DNA of 64,000 nucleotides. It comes from Microvirga massiliensis. Lineage in GTDB: Bacteria; Pseudomonadota; Alphaproteobacteria; Rhizobiales; Beijerinckiaceae. Where the stretch lies: contig NZ_LN811350.1 of the NCBI RefSeq assembly GCF_001006805.1, positions 1,005,774-1,069,773 of the forward strand, read 5' to 3'. Below the pieces are notes generated by a model. The model did not search any database. It was not told the origin of the DNA and saw nothing but the letters and a program-made list of their open reading frames with translations. Within the stretch, counting starts at the first letter, position 1; the number at the start of each line of letters is the position of its first letter. Both the position numbers and the translations under genes were made by a program. This document shows, piece after piece, positions 36,559-46,571 of the stretch.

Positions 36559-38979
36559 ATGAAGTTCACGCTGTCCTGGCTCAAGGATCACCTCGATACG
36601 TCGGCCTCGCTCGACGAGATCGTCACAACTCTCACGCGCATCGGTCTCGAGGTCGAAGGCGTGGAAGACAAAGGCCGGTTGCTGGCGCCTTACCGGATCG
36701 CGTCCGTGATCTCCGCGGAGCAGCACCCGAATGCCGACCGGTTGCGCGTGTGCATCGTCGATACCGGATCGGGCGAGCCCGTTCAGGTGGTCTGCGGCGC
36801 CCCGAATGCCCGCACTGGCATGAAGAGTGTGTTCGCTGCACCCGGAACTTACATTCCGGGCAAGGACATCACGCTCGGCGTCGGAACGATCCGGGGCGTC
36901 GAGAGTCGCGGCATGCTGTGCTCCGCGGCGGAGCTCGAAATCTCCGACGATCACGAGGGAATCATTGATCTGCCCGCCGATGCGCCGGTCGGAGAGCCCT
37001 ACGCGGCCTATGCCGGGCTCGATGATCCCGTCATCGAGATCAATCTCACGCCGAACAGGCCCGATTGCACGTCGATCCACGGAATTGCGCGCGATCTCGC
37101 TGCAGCCGGGCTCGGTACCCTGAAGGGCGATGTCGTGCAGCAATGGCGCGGAGATCGGGAATGTCCTGTCTCCGTGCAACTCGACTTCGACGCCGGTGAC
37201 GAGCGCTTGTGCCCGTTGTTCGCGTTGCGCCTCGTGCGCGGCGTTCGCAACGGCCCGTCTCCCGAATGGATGCAGCGGCGCCTGCGCGTCATCGGTCTCC
37301 GGCCGATCAACACGCTGGTCGATATCACCAATTACGTCACGTTCGATCGCGGACGCCCGCTTCACGTCTTCGATGCCGCGAAGGTGAAGGGCAACCTCAC
37401 GGTGCGCCGCGCGCGGGCGGGCGAGGAGCTGCTCGCCCTCGACGGGCGCACCTACACGCTCGACGACAACATTGTCGTGATTGCGGACGAGACGGGCCCG
37501 GAGTCGATCGCCGGCATCATGGGCGGCGAGCATTCGGGCTGTGATGAAAGCACGACCGATGTCCTGGTCGAGTCGGCCTTGTGGGATCCTTTGAACATCG
37601 CGCAATCGGGACGTCGTCTCGGCATCATCACGGACGCGCGCTACCGGTTCGAGCGCGGCGTCGATCCGATGTTCACGTTGCCGGGCCTCGATCTCGCGAC
37701 GCGGATGATCGTCGATCTGTGCGGCGGCGAGCCCACGAAGATAACCATCGCCGGAAGCGTACCGGACGACACGCGCCTGATCGATTTCCCGTGGAGCGAG
37801 GTGCGTCGGCTGACCGGCCTCGATGTCCCGCGCGCCGAGTCCAAGGTGATCCTCGAGCAGCTCGGCTTCCATGTCGGTGGCGGCACGGATCGCGTGAAGG
37901 TCGCTCCACCGTCATGGCGGCCGGACATTGAGGGGAAGGCGGATCTCGTCGAGGAGGTGATCCGCATAGCAGGACTCGACCGCATCGAGTCGGTCCCGCT
38001 GCCTCCGCTCGGCGGCGTCACGAAGCCCGTCCTCACGCTGTTGCAGCGGCGCACGCGTCTCGCGAAGCGCACGCTCGCCGCGCGCGGCCTCGTCGAGGCG
38101 GTGACCTGGTCGTTTATCGCCCATGATCATGCGGTGCTGTTCGGCGGGGGCGACCGGTCGCTTCGGCTCGCGAACCCGATCGCGGCCGATCTCTCGGACA
38201 TGCGCCCCAGCCTTCTTCCGGGTCTGCTGCTCGCGGCACAACGCAATGCCGATCGCGGCCTGACGGATGTCGCACTGTTCGAAGTCGGTCAGTGTTTCGC
38301 GTCTGATGAGCCGGAAGGACAGACCATTAAGGCGGCTGCAGTGCGCCGCGGCATGGCAAAATCGAGTGGGGTTGGGCGGCATTGGAATGGCGGCGGGCGC
38401 GCCGTCGACGCGTTCGACGCGAAAGCCGACGCGATGGGCCTGCTGACGTCACTCGGGATCCCGACCGGCGGCCTGCAGGTCGTCTCGGGCGGTCCGGATT
38501 GGCTTCATCCCGGCCGTTCAGGAACGCTCCAGTTCGGCCCTCGGAACGTGATCGGGTATTTCGGCGAGCTTCATCCGAAGCTCCTGAAGGCGCTCGACGT
38601 CAAAGGTCCGGTGGTGGGCTTCGAGATTACCCTCGACAATCTCCCGCCGCCCAAGAGCCGTCCGACGCGGATGAAGCCGAAGCTCGTCCTGCCGGAACTG
38701 CAGCCCGTGTCGCGCGACTTCGCCTTCATCGTCCCGCGGAGTGTGCAGGCAGGAGAGATCGTGAAGGCGGCGCAGGCGGCCGATCGCCAGCTGGTCGTGG
38801 GTGTCGATGTGTTCGACGTCTACGAAGGTCCCGGCATGGAGGCGGATCGCAAGTCGGTCGCGATCGCCGTCACTTTGCAGCCGGTCGAGAAGACTCTCAC
38901 GGATGCCGAGATCGAGGCCGTGTCCGCGAAGATCGTGGGCGAGGTGGCAAAGAAGACCGGAGCAGTACTGCGGGCCTGA
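36559..38979 (+). CDS. pheT: Phenylalanyl-tRNA synthetase beta subunit
   Basis: An 806-residue subunit with the full domain set: an EMAP-like tRNA-binding domain (about 40-150, with [13 protein letters not shown]), B3/B4 editing region ([13 protein letters not shown] and the KVKGN region), B5 DNA-binding-like domain, the catalytic-like core and a C-terminal anticodon-binding domain starting near [15 protein letters not shown]. It edits mischarged tyrosine. It ends 30 bases before the convergent moeB gene. Confidence 0.97.
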   Translation: MKFTLSWLKDHLDTSASLDEIVTTLTRIGLEVEGVEDKGRLLAPYRIASVISAEQHPNADRLRVCIVDTGSGEPVQVVCGAPNARTGMKSVFAAPGTYIPGKDITLGVGTIRGVESRGMLCSAAELEISDDHEGIIDLPADAPVGEPYAAYAGLDDPVIEINLTPNRPDCTSIHGIARDLAAAGLGTLKGDVVQQWRGDRECPVSVQLDFDAGDERLCPLFALRLVRGVRNGPSPEWMQRRLRVIGLRPINTLVDITNYVTFDRGRPLHVFDAAKVKGNLTVRRARAGEELLALDGRTYTLDDNIVVIADETGPESIAGIMGGEHSGCDESTTDVLVESALWDPLNIAQSGRRLGIITDARYRFERGVDPMFTLPGLDLATRMIVDLCGGEPTKITIAGSVPDDTRLIDFPWSEVRRLTGLDVPRAESKVILEQLGFHVGGGTDRVKVAPPSWRPDIEGKADLVEEVIRIAGLDRIESVPLPPLGGVTKPVLTLLQRRTRLAKRTLAARGLVEAVTWSFIAHDHAVLFGGGDRSLRLANPIAADLSDMRPSLLPGLLLAAQRNADRGLTDVALFEVGQCFASDEPEGQTIKAAAVRRGMAKSSGVGRHWNGGGRAVDAFDAKADAMGLLTSLGIPTGGLQVVSGGPDWLHPGRSGTLQFGPRNVIGYFGELHPKLLKALDVKGPVVGFEITLDNLPPPKSRPTRMKPKLVLPELQPVSRDFAFIVPRSVQAGEIVKAAQAADRQLVVGVDVFDVYEGPGMEADRKSVAIAVTLQPVEKTLTDAEIEAVSAKIVGEVAKKTGAVLRA

Positions 38980-39009
38980 TGGCCCGCACGCGAACCGGGA
39001 CCTTATCTG

Positions 39010-39807
39010 TCAGCGTGGGGCCTCCGGGCCTTGCGCAGTCTCGCCGCTGAGCGGGTTCTGCGGATCATATGTGTAGCGCATCACGTCGAAGCGCATCGAG
39101 CGGGCATCCACCATCAGAAGCCGGCCGACGAGGCCCTCGCCAAATCCTACGATCTCCCGGATTACCTCCAGAGCCATCAAGCTCCCCATGACCCCGGCGA
39201 GAGCGCCGAGCACGCCGGCCTCGGCACAGGTCGGAACCGTCCCAGCCGGAGGGGGCGCCGGGAACAGGCAGCGATAGGTCGGGTTCGGCCTGCCATCCAG
39301 AGCACGTTCATGGGCCCGGATCGTCGTCAGGGTTCCGTCGAACTGCCCGAGTGCGGCCGTGATGAGGGGCTTGTTCTCATAGAAGCACGCATCCGACACG
39401 GCATAGCGTGTTCCGAAATTATCGGAGCCGTCGGCGACGATGTCGTAGTCGCGCACGAGGTCACGGGCGGACGCAGCCTCGAGGCGCTGGCGGTGCTGAA
39501 TCACGGCAATGCCGGGGTTCAGCCGGCAAATTGCGTCCGCTGCGCTCTCCGTCTTGGCACGGCCGATATCCGGTGTGCCATGGATGACCTGTCTCTGGAG
39601 ATTCGAGAGAGAAACGGTGTCGTCGTCGACGATCCCGAGAGTGCCGACGCCTGCAGCGGCGAGGTATTGCAGCAGGGGTGCTCCGAGGCCTCCCGCGCCG
39701 ACCACGAGAACGCGGGCGGATTGCAGTTTCGCCTGCCCCGGTCCACCCACGTCGCGCAACACGAGGTGACGAGCATAGCGCTCCAGATCTTCACCGCTCA
39801 AAGCCAT
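39010..39807 (-). CDS. moeB: MoeB/HesA/ThiF-family adenylyltransferase
   Basis: A 265-residue E1-like enzyme that adenylates the C-terminus of MoaD or ThiS-type sulfur carriers. The ATP site is VLVVGAGGLGAPLLQ, followed by SLSNLQRQVIHG and the DGSDNFGTRY substrate region. The ATG at 39807 with GGAG 6 bases upstream is preferred over upstream frames. The zinc-binding Cys-x2-Cys pairs found in Escherichia coli MoeB are absent; only YRCLFP and PTCAEAG cysteines remain. The choice between moeB and thiF rests on overall pattern. Convergent with pheT. Confidence 0.85.
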   Translation of the reverse strand: MALSGEDLERYARHLVLRDVGGPGQAKLQSARVLVVGAGGLGAPLLQYLAAAGVGTLGIVDDDTVSLSNLQRQVIHGTPDIGRAKTESAADAICRLNPGIAVIQHRQRLEAASARDLVRDYDIVADGSDNFGTRYAVSDACFYENKPLITAALGQFDGTLTTIRAHERALDGRPNPTYRCLFPAPPPAGTVPTCAEAGVLGALAGVMGSLMALEVIREIVGFGEGLVGRLLMVDARSMRFDVMRYTYDPQNPLSGETAQGPEAPR

Positions 39808-39932
39808 ACGCGTCTCCCCGATCTCAGTGCTCCTGGAGTTCCAAGCTCCTCGGCCGGTGCTTGGCGACTTCTCCATCCCATGCCATCGTCTGGCGCACCG
39901 GGCGCCGCCCGGCAGAAGGAGAACTCTCGCCG

Positions 39933-40937
39933 ATGAGCATTGCCAAGCTCGGCCTCGCCCTCGCGGGCCTCGTTCTATCCGCTTCCGTAGCCCTGGCACA
40001 GCAGGCGGGTTTCAAGCCCGCCATCGTCTATGATCTCGGCGGCAAGTTCGACAAGTCCTTCAACGAGGGCGTCTTCAGCGGCGCCGAGCAGCTCAAGAAG
40101 GAATTCAGCATCGAATACCGGGACTTCGAGCCTCAGACCGATGCCCAGCGCGAACAGGCGCTCCGGCGGTTTGCCCGCGACGGCTACTCGCCCATCGTGG
40201 CCGTGGGGTTCAGCCAGGCGACGGCGCTCGAGAAGGTCGCGAAGGAATTCCCCAGCCTAAAATTCGCGATCATCGACGCAAAGGTCGATGCACCGAACGT
40301 GCAGTCGATCCTCTTCCAGGAGCATGAGGGATCCTTCCTTGTCGGCCTTCTCGCGGCTCTTGCCTCGAAAACCGACAAGGTCGGCTTCGTCGGCGGGATG
40401 GACATTCCGCTCATTCGGAAATTCGCGTGCGGATACGTCCAGGGTGTGAAACACACCGGCAAGGGAACCGAGGTGTTCCAGAACATGACCGGCACGACGG
40501 GGGCAGCCTGGAACGATCCCGTGAAGGGAGCGGAACTCGCCAGAAGCCAGATCGATCGCGGCGCGGACGTCATCTATCACGCGGCTGGCGGCACCGGGAT
40601 CGGGGTGCTCCGCGCCGCGGCCGATGCGGGCAAGCTCGGGATCGGTGTCGACTCGAACCAGAACGGACTGCATCCCGGAAAAGTCCTGACATCGATGCTC
40701 AAGCGGGTCGATGTCGCGACCTACAACACCTTCAAGGAGGCCCGGGACAACACCTGGAAACCGGGCATTCAGGTCCTCGGTCTCAATGAGGATGGCGTCG
40801 GCTGGGCGCTCGATGAGCACAACGAAGCGCTCATCACGCCCGAGATGAAGGCGGCCGCCGAAAAGGCCGCTGCCGAGATCAAGGCCGGCACGATCAAGGT
40901 ACACGACTACATGTCGGATTCGAAATGCCCGGTCTGA
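39933..40937 (+). CDS. BMP/PnrA-family nucleoside-binding protein
   Basis: A 334-residue periplasmic protein with a signal peptide (MSIAKLGLALAGLVLSASVA, LAQ). The mature sequence opens FKPAIVYDLGGKFDKSFNE, the basic-membrane-protein (BMP) signature, and continues with GFVGGMDIPLIRKFACGY and GVDSNQNGLHPG. BMP/PnrA proteins bind purine or pyrimidine nucleosides and deliver them to an ABC transporter, which is encoded next. It opens the nucleoside operon, 80 bases before the ATPase gene and divergent from moeB. Confidence 0.93.
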   Translation: MSIAKLGLALAGLVLSASVALAQQAGFKPAIVYDLGGKFDKSFNEGVFSGAEQLKKEFSIEYRDFEPQTDAQREQALRRFARDGYSPIVAVGFSQATALEKVAKEFPSLKFAIIDAKVDAPNVQSILFQEHEGSFLVGLLAALASKTDKVGFVGGMDIPLIRKFACGYVQGVKHTGKGTEVFQNMTGTTGAAWNDPVKGAELARSQIDRGADVIYHAAGGTGIGVLRAAADAGKLGIGVDSNQNGLHPGKVLTSMLKRVDVATYNTFKEARDNTWKPGIQVLGLNEDGVGWALDEHNEALITPEMKAAAEKAAAEIKAGTIKVHDYMSDSKCPV

Positions 40938-41017
40938 TGTGACGAAATCCGGGTGCGCCGCTCCACATCGGACGTTCCGATGATCGATCCTCGCCGCCGG
41001 GGATGCGTAGGAGCTGC

Positions 41018-42568
41018 ATGACCCCCGCCATCGAACTCGTCTCGATCAACAAGCAGTTCGGCGAGGTTCGCGCCAACAGAGACGTGAGCCTCGTCGTCCG
41101 GCACGGCACGATCCACGGAATCGTCGGCGAGAACGGCGCCGGGAAGTCGACGCTGATGTCGATCCTCTATGGCTTCTACGAGGCGGATTCAGGGGAGATT
41201 CGGATCGGTGGTCGACAGGCCCGGATCAGATCGTCCGCTGATGCCATCGAGGCCGGGATCGGGATGGTGCACCAGCATTTCATGCTCGTGCCGCCGCTGA
41301 CCGTCGTCGAAAACGTGATGCTCGGGGCCGAGGGCGGCGCCTTGCTGCGCAGAGGCGAGGCGAGGGCGCGCGCCGAACTGGCGCGTCTGGCTCGCGAGTA
41401 CAAATTGGATATCGATCCGGATGCGATCGTCGGTGAATTGCCGGTCGGGCTTCAGCAGCGTGTCGAGATCCTGAAGGCGCTCTTTCGCGGTGCGGATATC
41501 CTGATCCTCGACGAACCGACAGCCGTGCTCACGCCGCCCGAGGCCGATGCCCTGTTCGAGCTCCTGCGCGCGCTGAAGGCACAGGGCAAGACGATCCTTC
41601 TCATCACCCACAAGCTGCGCGAGATCATGGCGGTGACCGACCAGGTCTCCGTCATGCGGCGGGGCGAGATGATCGCAACGCTCGACACCGCATCGACCTC
41701 GCCTCCGGCCCTGGCGGAACTCATGGTCGGGCGGCGGGTGCTCCTGCGCGTCGAGAAAGGGGACCACGCGCCCGGAAAGCCCGTTCTCGAAGTCGATAAT
41801 CTGTCTGTCATCGACCGGCGTGGTGTCCTGCGCGTTGCTCACATCTCGCTGACGGTCCGCGCCGGAGAGATCGTCGGGATTGCCGGCGTCGCCGGGAATG
41901 GGCAAAGCGAACTCCTCGAGACGCTCGCAGGGATGCGCCGTCCGACGTCCGGTACCATCCGCATCGCCGGGCGGGCGATCGAACCGTCGCAGCACGATCC
42001 GGATTCGTTTCGTCGCCTCGGCGTTCTTCACGTTCCCGAGGATCGCCTGCGCGTCGGTCTCGTTCCGGAATTCCCGGCCTTCGAGAGTGCCGTGCTCGGC
42101 TACTCGGATGATCCGGCGCTCGGGCACGGTCCGATCCTCGCCCATGATCGCATGATCTCGGACCTCGACGAGAAGATGGAGCGCTACGATGTGCGCCCGC
42201 CGGCGCCCAGGCTGAGGACATCCAAATTCTCCGGCGGCAATCAGCAGAAGATCGTGCTCGCACGGGAGATCGAGCGGTCGCCGCGCGTGCTGCTCGTCGG
42301 GCAACCGACCCGCGGCGTCGATATCGGCGCCATCGAATTCATCCATCGCCGCCTCCTGGCGTTGCGTGACTCCGGTGTAGGAATCCTCCTGGTTTCCGTG
42401 GAGATCGAGGAGATTCTCGCTCTCTCCGACCGAATTCTCGCAATGTGCGGCGGCACCATCATGGGTGAAAGACGCCCGGCCGACACGAGCGAGCAGGATC
42501 TCGGATTGCTCATGGCCGGGATCACCGGCGGGCAGCGGGAGCTCTCCGCATCGCGGAGCCTTTCGTGA
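41018..42568 (+). CDS. Nucleoside ABC transporter ATPase (double NBD)
   Basis: A 516-residue protein with two nucleotide-binding domains in one chain. NBD1 has Walker A GENGAGKST and Walker B ILILDEPTAVL. NBD2 has a degenerate P-loop (GVAGNGQSE, lacking the GKS/T lysine) but an intact signature FSGGNQQKIVLARE and Walker B region LVGQPTRGVDIGA. This is the layout of sugar- and nucleoside-uptake ATPases such as YufO. ATG at 41018, with AGGAG 4 bases upstream. Overlaps the permease start by four bases. Confidence 0.93.
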   Translation: MTPAIELVSINKQFGEVRANRDVSLVVRHGTIHGIVGENGAGKSTLMSILYGFYEADSGEIRIGGRQARIRSSADAIEAGIGMVHQHFMLVPPLTVVENVMLGAEGGALLRRGEARARAELARLAREYKLDIDPDAIVGELPVGLQQRVEILKALFRGADILILDEPTAVLTPPEADALFELLRALKAQGKTILLITHKLREIMAVTDQVSVMRRGEMIATLDTASTSPPALAELMVGRRVLLRVEKGDHAPGKPVLEVDNLSVIDRRGVLRVAHISLTVRAGEIVGIAGVAGNGQSELLETLAGMRRPTSGTIRIAGRAIEPSQHDPDSFRRLGVLHVPEDRLRVGLVPEFPAFESAVLGYSDDPALGHGPILAHDRMISDLDEKMERYDVRPPAPRLRTSKFSGGNQQKIVLAREIERSPRVLLVGQPTRGVDIGAIEFIHRRLLALRDSGVGILLVSVEIEEILALSDRILAMCGGTIMGERRPADTSEQDLGLLMAGITGGQRELSASRSLS

Positions 42569-43665
42569 GCGCTTCCCACGAATTGCCTCGATGGGCCGAC
42601 ACGGTGCTCGTGCCCGTACTCTCCGTCATAGCCGCCTTTCTCGTGGCAGGCCTCGTCGTGATGGGGATCGGCGAGAGCCCGCTCACCGCGACGCGAATCC
42701 TGATCGCCGGCAGTCTCGGCACCGGAGAGGGACTGGGCTTCACGCTCTTCTACGCAACGAATTTCATCTTCACGGGGCTTGCAGTAGCCGTCGCCTACCA
42801 CGCAGGGCTCTTCAACATCGGTGGAGAGGGGCAGGCGACGCTCGGCGGAATCGGAGTTGCGCTCACAGTGCTCCATCTCGATTTCCTGCCGGGATTTCTC
42901 CTCGTTCCTCTCGGCATTCTCGGCACTGCCGCATTCGGGGCCGCCTGGGCGGCCATTCCGGGATATCTGCAGGCAAAGCGGGGCAGTCACATCGTCATCA
43001 CGACAATCATGTTCAACTGGCTGGCGAGCGTCCTGATCGTCTACCTGCTCGTCAACCAGTTCCGCGAACCGACTTCCATGAACCCGGAATCGCGCACCTT
43101 TCCGGCGCAATCCCAGATCCCGTTCATGCACGACGTGCTGGCGGTGTTCGGCATCGAGATTGCCCCCTCGCAGCTCAATCTCACGCTCCTGCTCGCGCTG
43201 GCTGCCGCGGCCGCCATCTGGCTGCTCATTTACCGCTCGCGTCTCGGCTACGCGATCCGCGTCGTCGGAGCGAACCCGGCCGCGGCCGTCTATGCCGGGA
43301 TATCACCCGCCCGGGTGACGATCCTTGCGATGATCATCTCGGGCGCACTGGCGGGCGGCCTCGCCGTGAACGAACTCATGGGCTACCAGCACCGGCTCCT
43401 TCTCGAATTCACGTCGGGCTACGGATTCGTCGGGATCGCAGTTGCGCTCATGGGCCGAGCGCACCCGGTCGGGATCGTTCTCGCCTCGGTGCTATTCGGC
43501 ATTCTCTACCAGGGTGGTGCAGAGCTCGCCTTCGAGCAGCCGGCCATCACGCGCGATATGGTGGTGGTGATCGGGGGCATCGTCATTCTGTTCGCCGGCG
43601 CGCTCGACGGACTCTTCCGGCGGGCCGTCGCGGCCGTGATGCCACGCAGACTCGTCGAGGCCTGA
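42565..43665 (+). CDS. Nucleoside ABC transporter permease 1
   Basis: A 366-residue membrane protein of the branched-chain-amino-acid/ribose permease fold with about nine helices. Motifs include GEGQATLGGIGVAL (nucleoside-family loop near residue 85) and GANPAAAVYAGIS, the cytoplasmic loop that contacts the ATPase. It starts with GTG at 42565, overlapping the ATPase stop by four bases. With the next gene it forms the hetero-dimeric pore. Confidence 0.92.
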   Translation: MSASHELPRWADTVLVPVLSVIAAFLVAGLVVMGIGESPLTATRILIAGSLGTGEGLGFTLFYATNFIFTGLAVAVAYHAGLFNIGGEGQATLGGIGVALTVLHLDFLPGFLLVPLGILGTAAFGAAWAAIPGYLQAKRGSHIVITTIMFNWLASVLIVYLLVNQFREPTSMNPESRTFPAQSQIPFMHDVLAVFGIEIAPSQLNLTLLLALAAAAAIWLLIYRSRLGYAIRVVGANPAAAVYAGISPARVTILAMIISGALAGGLAVNELMGYQHRLLLEFTSGYGFVGIAVALMGRAHPVGIVLASVLFGILYQGGAELAFEQPAITRDMVVVIGGIVILFAGALDGLFRRAVAAVMPRRLVEA

Positions 43666-43669
43666 GCGG

Positions 43670-44578
43670 ATGGATCTGTCTGCGTTGATCACCGTCTTCG
43701 ACTCGGCGCTGCGATTGTCGATCCCGCTTCTCGCCGCGTGTCTCGCCGGCCTCTGGTCGGAACGCTCCGGCGTCGTGGATATCGGGCTCGAAGGGAAAAT
43801 GCTCGTCGCCGCCTTTGCGGCAGCAGCCGCGGCGCATGCCTCCGGTTCCGCCTGGATAGGGCTGACCGCCGGAGTTCTGGCTTCAGTAGCGTTCGCCCTC
43901 CTGCATGGCTTCGCGTCCATCTCTCAGCGCGGAAACCAGATCGTCTCGGGCGTCGCCATCAACATGCTGGCGGCCGGCCTCACGGCCGTCGTCGGGAATG
44001 CCTGGTACGGCCAGGGCGGGCGCACGCCTCCGCTCGAAGGGGAGGAGCGTTTCGGCGCCATATTCCTGGGGCACTCCTTCCTGGTCTACCTAGCGCTTCT
44101 CGCCGTTCCCGTCACATGGTTCGTGCTCGTGAAGACACGCTTCGGCCTGCGGCTGCGCGCAGTGGGCGAGAACCCGGCGGCCGTCGATACGGCTGGGATC
44201 TCGGTCGCGGGTCTGCGCTATGCAGCGGTCGTGCTCGCCGGAATCCTGTGCGGCCTTGCCGGAACCTATCTGTCCGTTGGGCAATCGGCCGGCTTCCTGC
44301 CGAACATGACTGCGGGAAAGGGCTTCATCGCGCTCGCCGCGCTGATCTTCGCGAAATGGCGTGCCTGGCCTGCCCTCGGCGCCTGCTTTCTGTTCGGATT
44401 GCTCGATGCGGTTTCGATCCGCCTGCAGGGCATCGTGCTTCCCGGAATCGGCGAGGTACCCGTGCAGGCGATTCAGGCGCTTCCCTATCTCATGACCGTC
44501 ATTCTGCTCGCGGGTGTGATCGGCACCGCGATCCCGCCGCGGGCCTCCGGCATTCCCTATGTAAAGGAGCACTCATGA
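43670..44578 (+). CDS. Nucleoside ABC transporter permease 2
   Basis: A 302-residue partner permease with about eight to nine helices. SERSGVVDIGLEGKMLV resembles the conserved N-terminal loop, and GENPAAVDTAGISV the ATPase-contact loop. It starts at ATG 43670, four bases after the stop of permease 1, and its own stop overlaps the cdd ATG (ATGA). Confidence 0.93.
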   Translation: MDLSALITVFDSALRLSIPLLAACLAGLWSERSGVVDIGLEGKMLVAAFAAAAAAHASGSAWIGLTAGVLASVAFALLHGFASISQRGNQIVSGVAINMLAAGLTAVVGNAWYGQGGRTPPLEGEERFGAIFLGHSFLVYLALLAVPVTWFVLVKTRFGLRLRAVGENPAAVDTAGISVAGLRYAAVVLAGILCGLAGTYLSVGQSAGFLPNMTAGKGFIALAALIFAKWRAWPALGACFLFGLLDAVSIRLQGIVLPGIGEVPVQAIQALPYLMTVILLAGVIGTAIPPRASGIPYVKEHS

Positions 44579-44979
44579 CTTCCCTCGACGCCCTGTTCGA
44601 GGCTGCCCGTGACGTCCAGGCGCGCGCCTATGCACCCTATTCGCGCTTCAAGGTCGGCGCTGCGATCGCGACGGAGAGCGGCCGGATCTTCGCCGGCTGC
44701 AACGTCGAGAATGCCGCCTACCCGGTCGGGACCTGCGCGGAGGCGGGGGCCGTCGCGGCCATGGTCGCGGCCGGGGAGAGCCGAATCGCAGCCATGTTGG
44801 TGTTCGGAGAGGGAGATCAGCTCGTGACGCCTTGCGGCGCGTGCCGGCAACGTATCCGCGAGTTCGCCGAACCCCAGACCCCGCTCCACGTGGCGGGCCC
44901 AGACGGCATTCGCGCCGACTTCACTCTGGAGAGCCTGCTGCCTTTTTCCTTCGGCCCGGATAATCTCGCCCGCTCGTGA
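44575..44979 (+). CDS. cdd: Cytidine deaminase
   Basis: A 134-residue tetrameric-type enzyme converting (deoxy)cytidine to (deoxy)uridine. Substrate and zinc motifs: CNVENAAYPVGTCAEAGAV with the catalytic glutamate, and TPCGACRQ. All three zinc cysteines are present. ATG overlaps the permease stop by four bases, so imported nucleosides meet the salvage enzyme at once. Only 7 bases separate it from the phosphorylase gene. Confidence 0.95.
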   Translation: MTSLDALFEAARDVQARAYAPYSRFKVGAAIATESGRIFAGCNVENAAYPVGTCAEAGAVAAMVAAGESRIAAMLVFGEGDQLVTPCGACRQRIREFAEPQTPLHVAGPDGIRADFTLESLLPFSFGPDNLARS

Positions 44980-44986
44980 GCGGATC

Positions 44987-45802
44987 ATGGACGATACCAC
45001 CCAGGCGACGACGGCCTTCCTGCGGCAGCGCGGATTCGACCGGGCCTATTCGGCCGCGATCATTCTCGGAACGGGGCTCGGAAGCCTGGCCGACGAGCTG
45101 ACCGATGCAGTGAGCCTCTCCTATGCGGATATTCCGCATTTTCCGCTGAGCCGCGTCTCGGGCCATGCAGGCAGGCTGATCGCGGGAACGCTCGCGGGGA
45201 GCCAAGTTCTGCTCTTCCAGGGGCGATCGCATTACTACGAGACCGGGGATGCGGGCGCGATGCGGATCCCGGTGGCGCTCGTCGCGGCGCTGGGAATACC
45301 GGTTCTCGTGCTCACGAATGCCGCCGGTTCCGTACACCCGGATATCCGGCCGGGAAGTCTCGTCGCGATTCGCGATCACCTCAATCTCTCGGGCACGAAT
45401 CCGCTCCTTGGGGATCAGACGGAGCGCCGCTTCGTCCCGCTGACGGATGCCTACGAGCCTCGCCTGCGCGAGCTAATGCAGGCCGCGGCCCGTCGCTCAG
45501 GGCTCGTCCTGCCCCAGGGCGTCTATGCCTGGATGTCGGGCCCGAGTTTCGAAACACCGGCGGAGATCCGAATGGTCCGTATCCTCGGGGGCGATCTCGT
45601 CGGGATGTCAACGGTGCCGGAGGTGATCCTGGCGCGCTATCATGGGCTGCGAGTCGCAGCGGTTTCCGTCGTGACGAATCTCGCGGCCGGAATCGAAGGT
45701 ACCGTGCCGAGTCATCAGGAAACGAAAGACGTTGCTATGGAAGCGGCCGATCGCTTCAAGCGCCTGTTGCGCGCTTTCATGCTGGAATTACAGGATGAAT
45801 GA
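44987..45802 (+). CDS. punA: Purine nucleoside phosphorylase (trimeric type)
   Basis: A 271-residue enzyme cleaving guanosine and inosine with phosphate to base and ribose-1-phosphate. Motifs in order: ILGTGLGSLA, GRSHYYE, TNAAGSV, MSGPSFETPAE, GMSTVPEVI and TNLAAGIEG. This is the trimeric (PunA-like) class, not hexameric DeoD. The end overlaps deoC by eight bases. Confidence 0.93.
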   Translation: MDDTTQATTAFLRQRGFDRAYSAAIILGTGLGSLADELTDAVSLSYADIPHFPLSRVSGHAGRLIAGTLAGSQVLLFQGRSHYYETGDAGAMRIPVALVAALGIPVLVLTNAAGSVHPDIRPGSLVAIRDHLNLSGTNPLLGDQTERRFVPLTDAYEPRLRELMQAAARRSGLVLPQGVYAWMSGPSFETPAEIRMVRILGGDLVGMSTVPEVILARYHGLRVAAVSVVTNLAAGIEGTVPSHQETKDVAMEAADRFKRLLRAFMLELQDE

Positions 45803-46571
45803 TCAAGCGAATGATATGTCGGGTGTGGCGCGCCGCGTCTTGCAGTGCCTCGATCTGACGGAACTCGGTGATTCCTGCTCCGAGCAGGCGATCGACAAGC
45901 TGATCGCGAAGGCCCTCGATTCGCGGGGACCCGTTGCCGCCGTCTGTGTCTGGCCGCAATTCGTGTCCCGTGCGAGCGCCGGATTGCGTGGATCTACGGT
46001 GCAGGTCGCGACGGTCGCCAACTTCCCGGGCGGCACGAGCGAGATCGACCGTGTCGTCGACGACGTCTGCGAGGCCTTGAGTGACGGCGCCCAGGAGATC
46101 GACCTCGTACTCCCCTATAGAGCGTTTCGGGAGGGAGATGCGGAAGCGGGCGCCGAGATGATCGGTGCCGTGCGCGACGTGGTCGATCAAGAGCGAGTCC
46201 TCAAGATCATCCTCGAAACGGGCGAGCTCACGACGCCATCGCTGATCGCAGCCGCAAGCCGACTCGCGATCGAGGCCGGCGCAGATTTCCTGAAGACGTC
46301 GACGGGCAAGACGGCGATCTCCGCGACGCCGGAAGCCGTCGAGATCATGCTGCAACAGATTCAGCAGGCCGGCCGCCCAGTCGGCATCAAGCCTTCCGGG
46401 GGAATCCGCACCGTAGCCGATGCTGCGCTCTATCTGGAACTGGCGGATCGGATGCTCGGTGCCGGCTGGGCGACGCCGCGCACGTTTCGCATCGGTGCGA
46501 GCGGTCTTTATGACAACCTCGTTGCCGCCATCGATCACGGAACGAATTCCACGAGCACGGGAGCCTGTTAA
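45795..46571 (+). CDS. deoC: Deoxyribose-phosphate aldolase
   Basis: A 258-residue class I aldolase splitting deoxyribose-5-phosphate into glyceraldehyde-3-phosphate and acetaldehyde. Schiff-base lysine lies in DFLKTSTGK (about residue 165), with IKPSGGI near the end and EIDLVLPYRA upstream. The ATG at 45795 lies inside the 3' end of the phosphorylase gene (eight-base overlap), showing tight coupling. Its TAA stop is followed at once by the deoA GTG. Confidence 0.96.
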   Translation: MNDQANDMSGVARRVLQCLDLTELGDSCSEQAIDKLIAKALDSRGPVAAVCVWPQFVSRASAGLRGSTVQVATVANFPGGTSEIDRVVDDVCEALSDGAQEIDLVLPYRAFREGDAEAGAEMIGAVRDVVDQERVLKIILETGELTTPSLIAAASRLAIEAGADFLKTSTGKTAISATPEAVEIMLQQIQQAGRPVGIKPSGGIRTVADAALYLELADRMLGAGWATPRTFRIGASGLYDNLVAAIDHGTNSTSTGAC

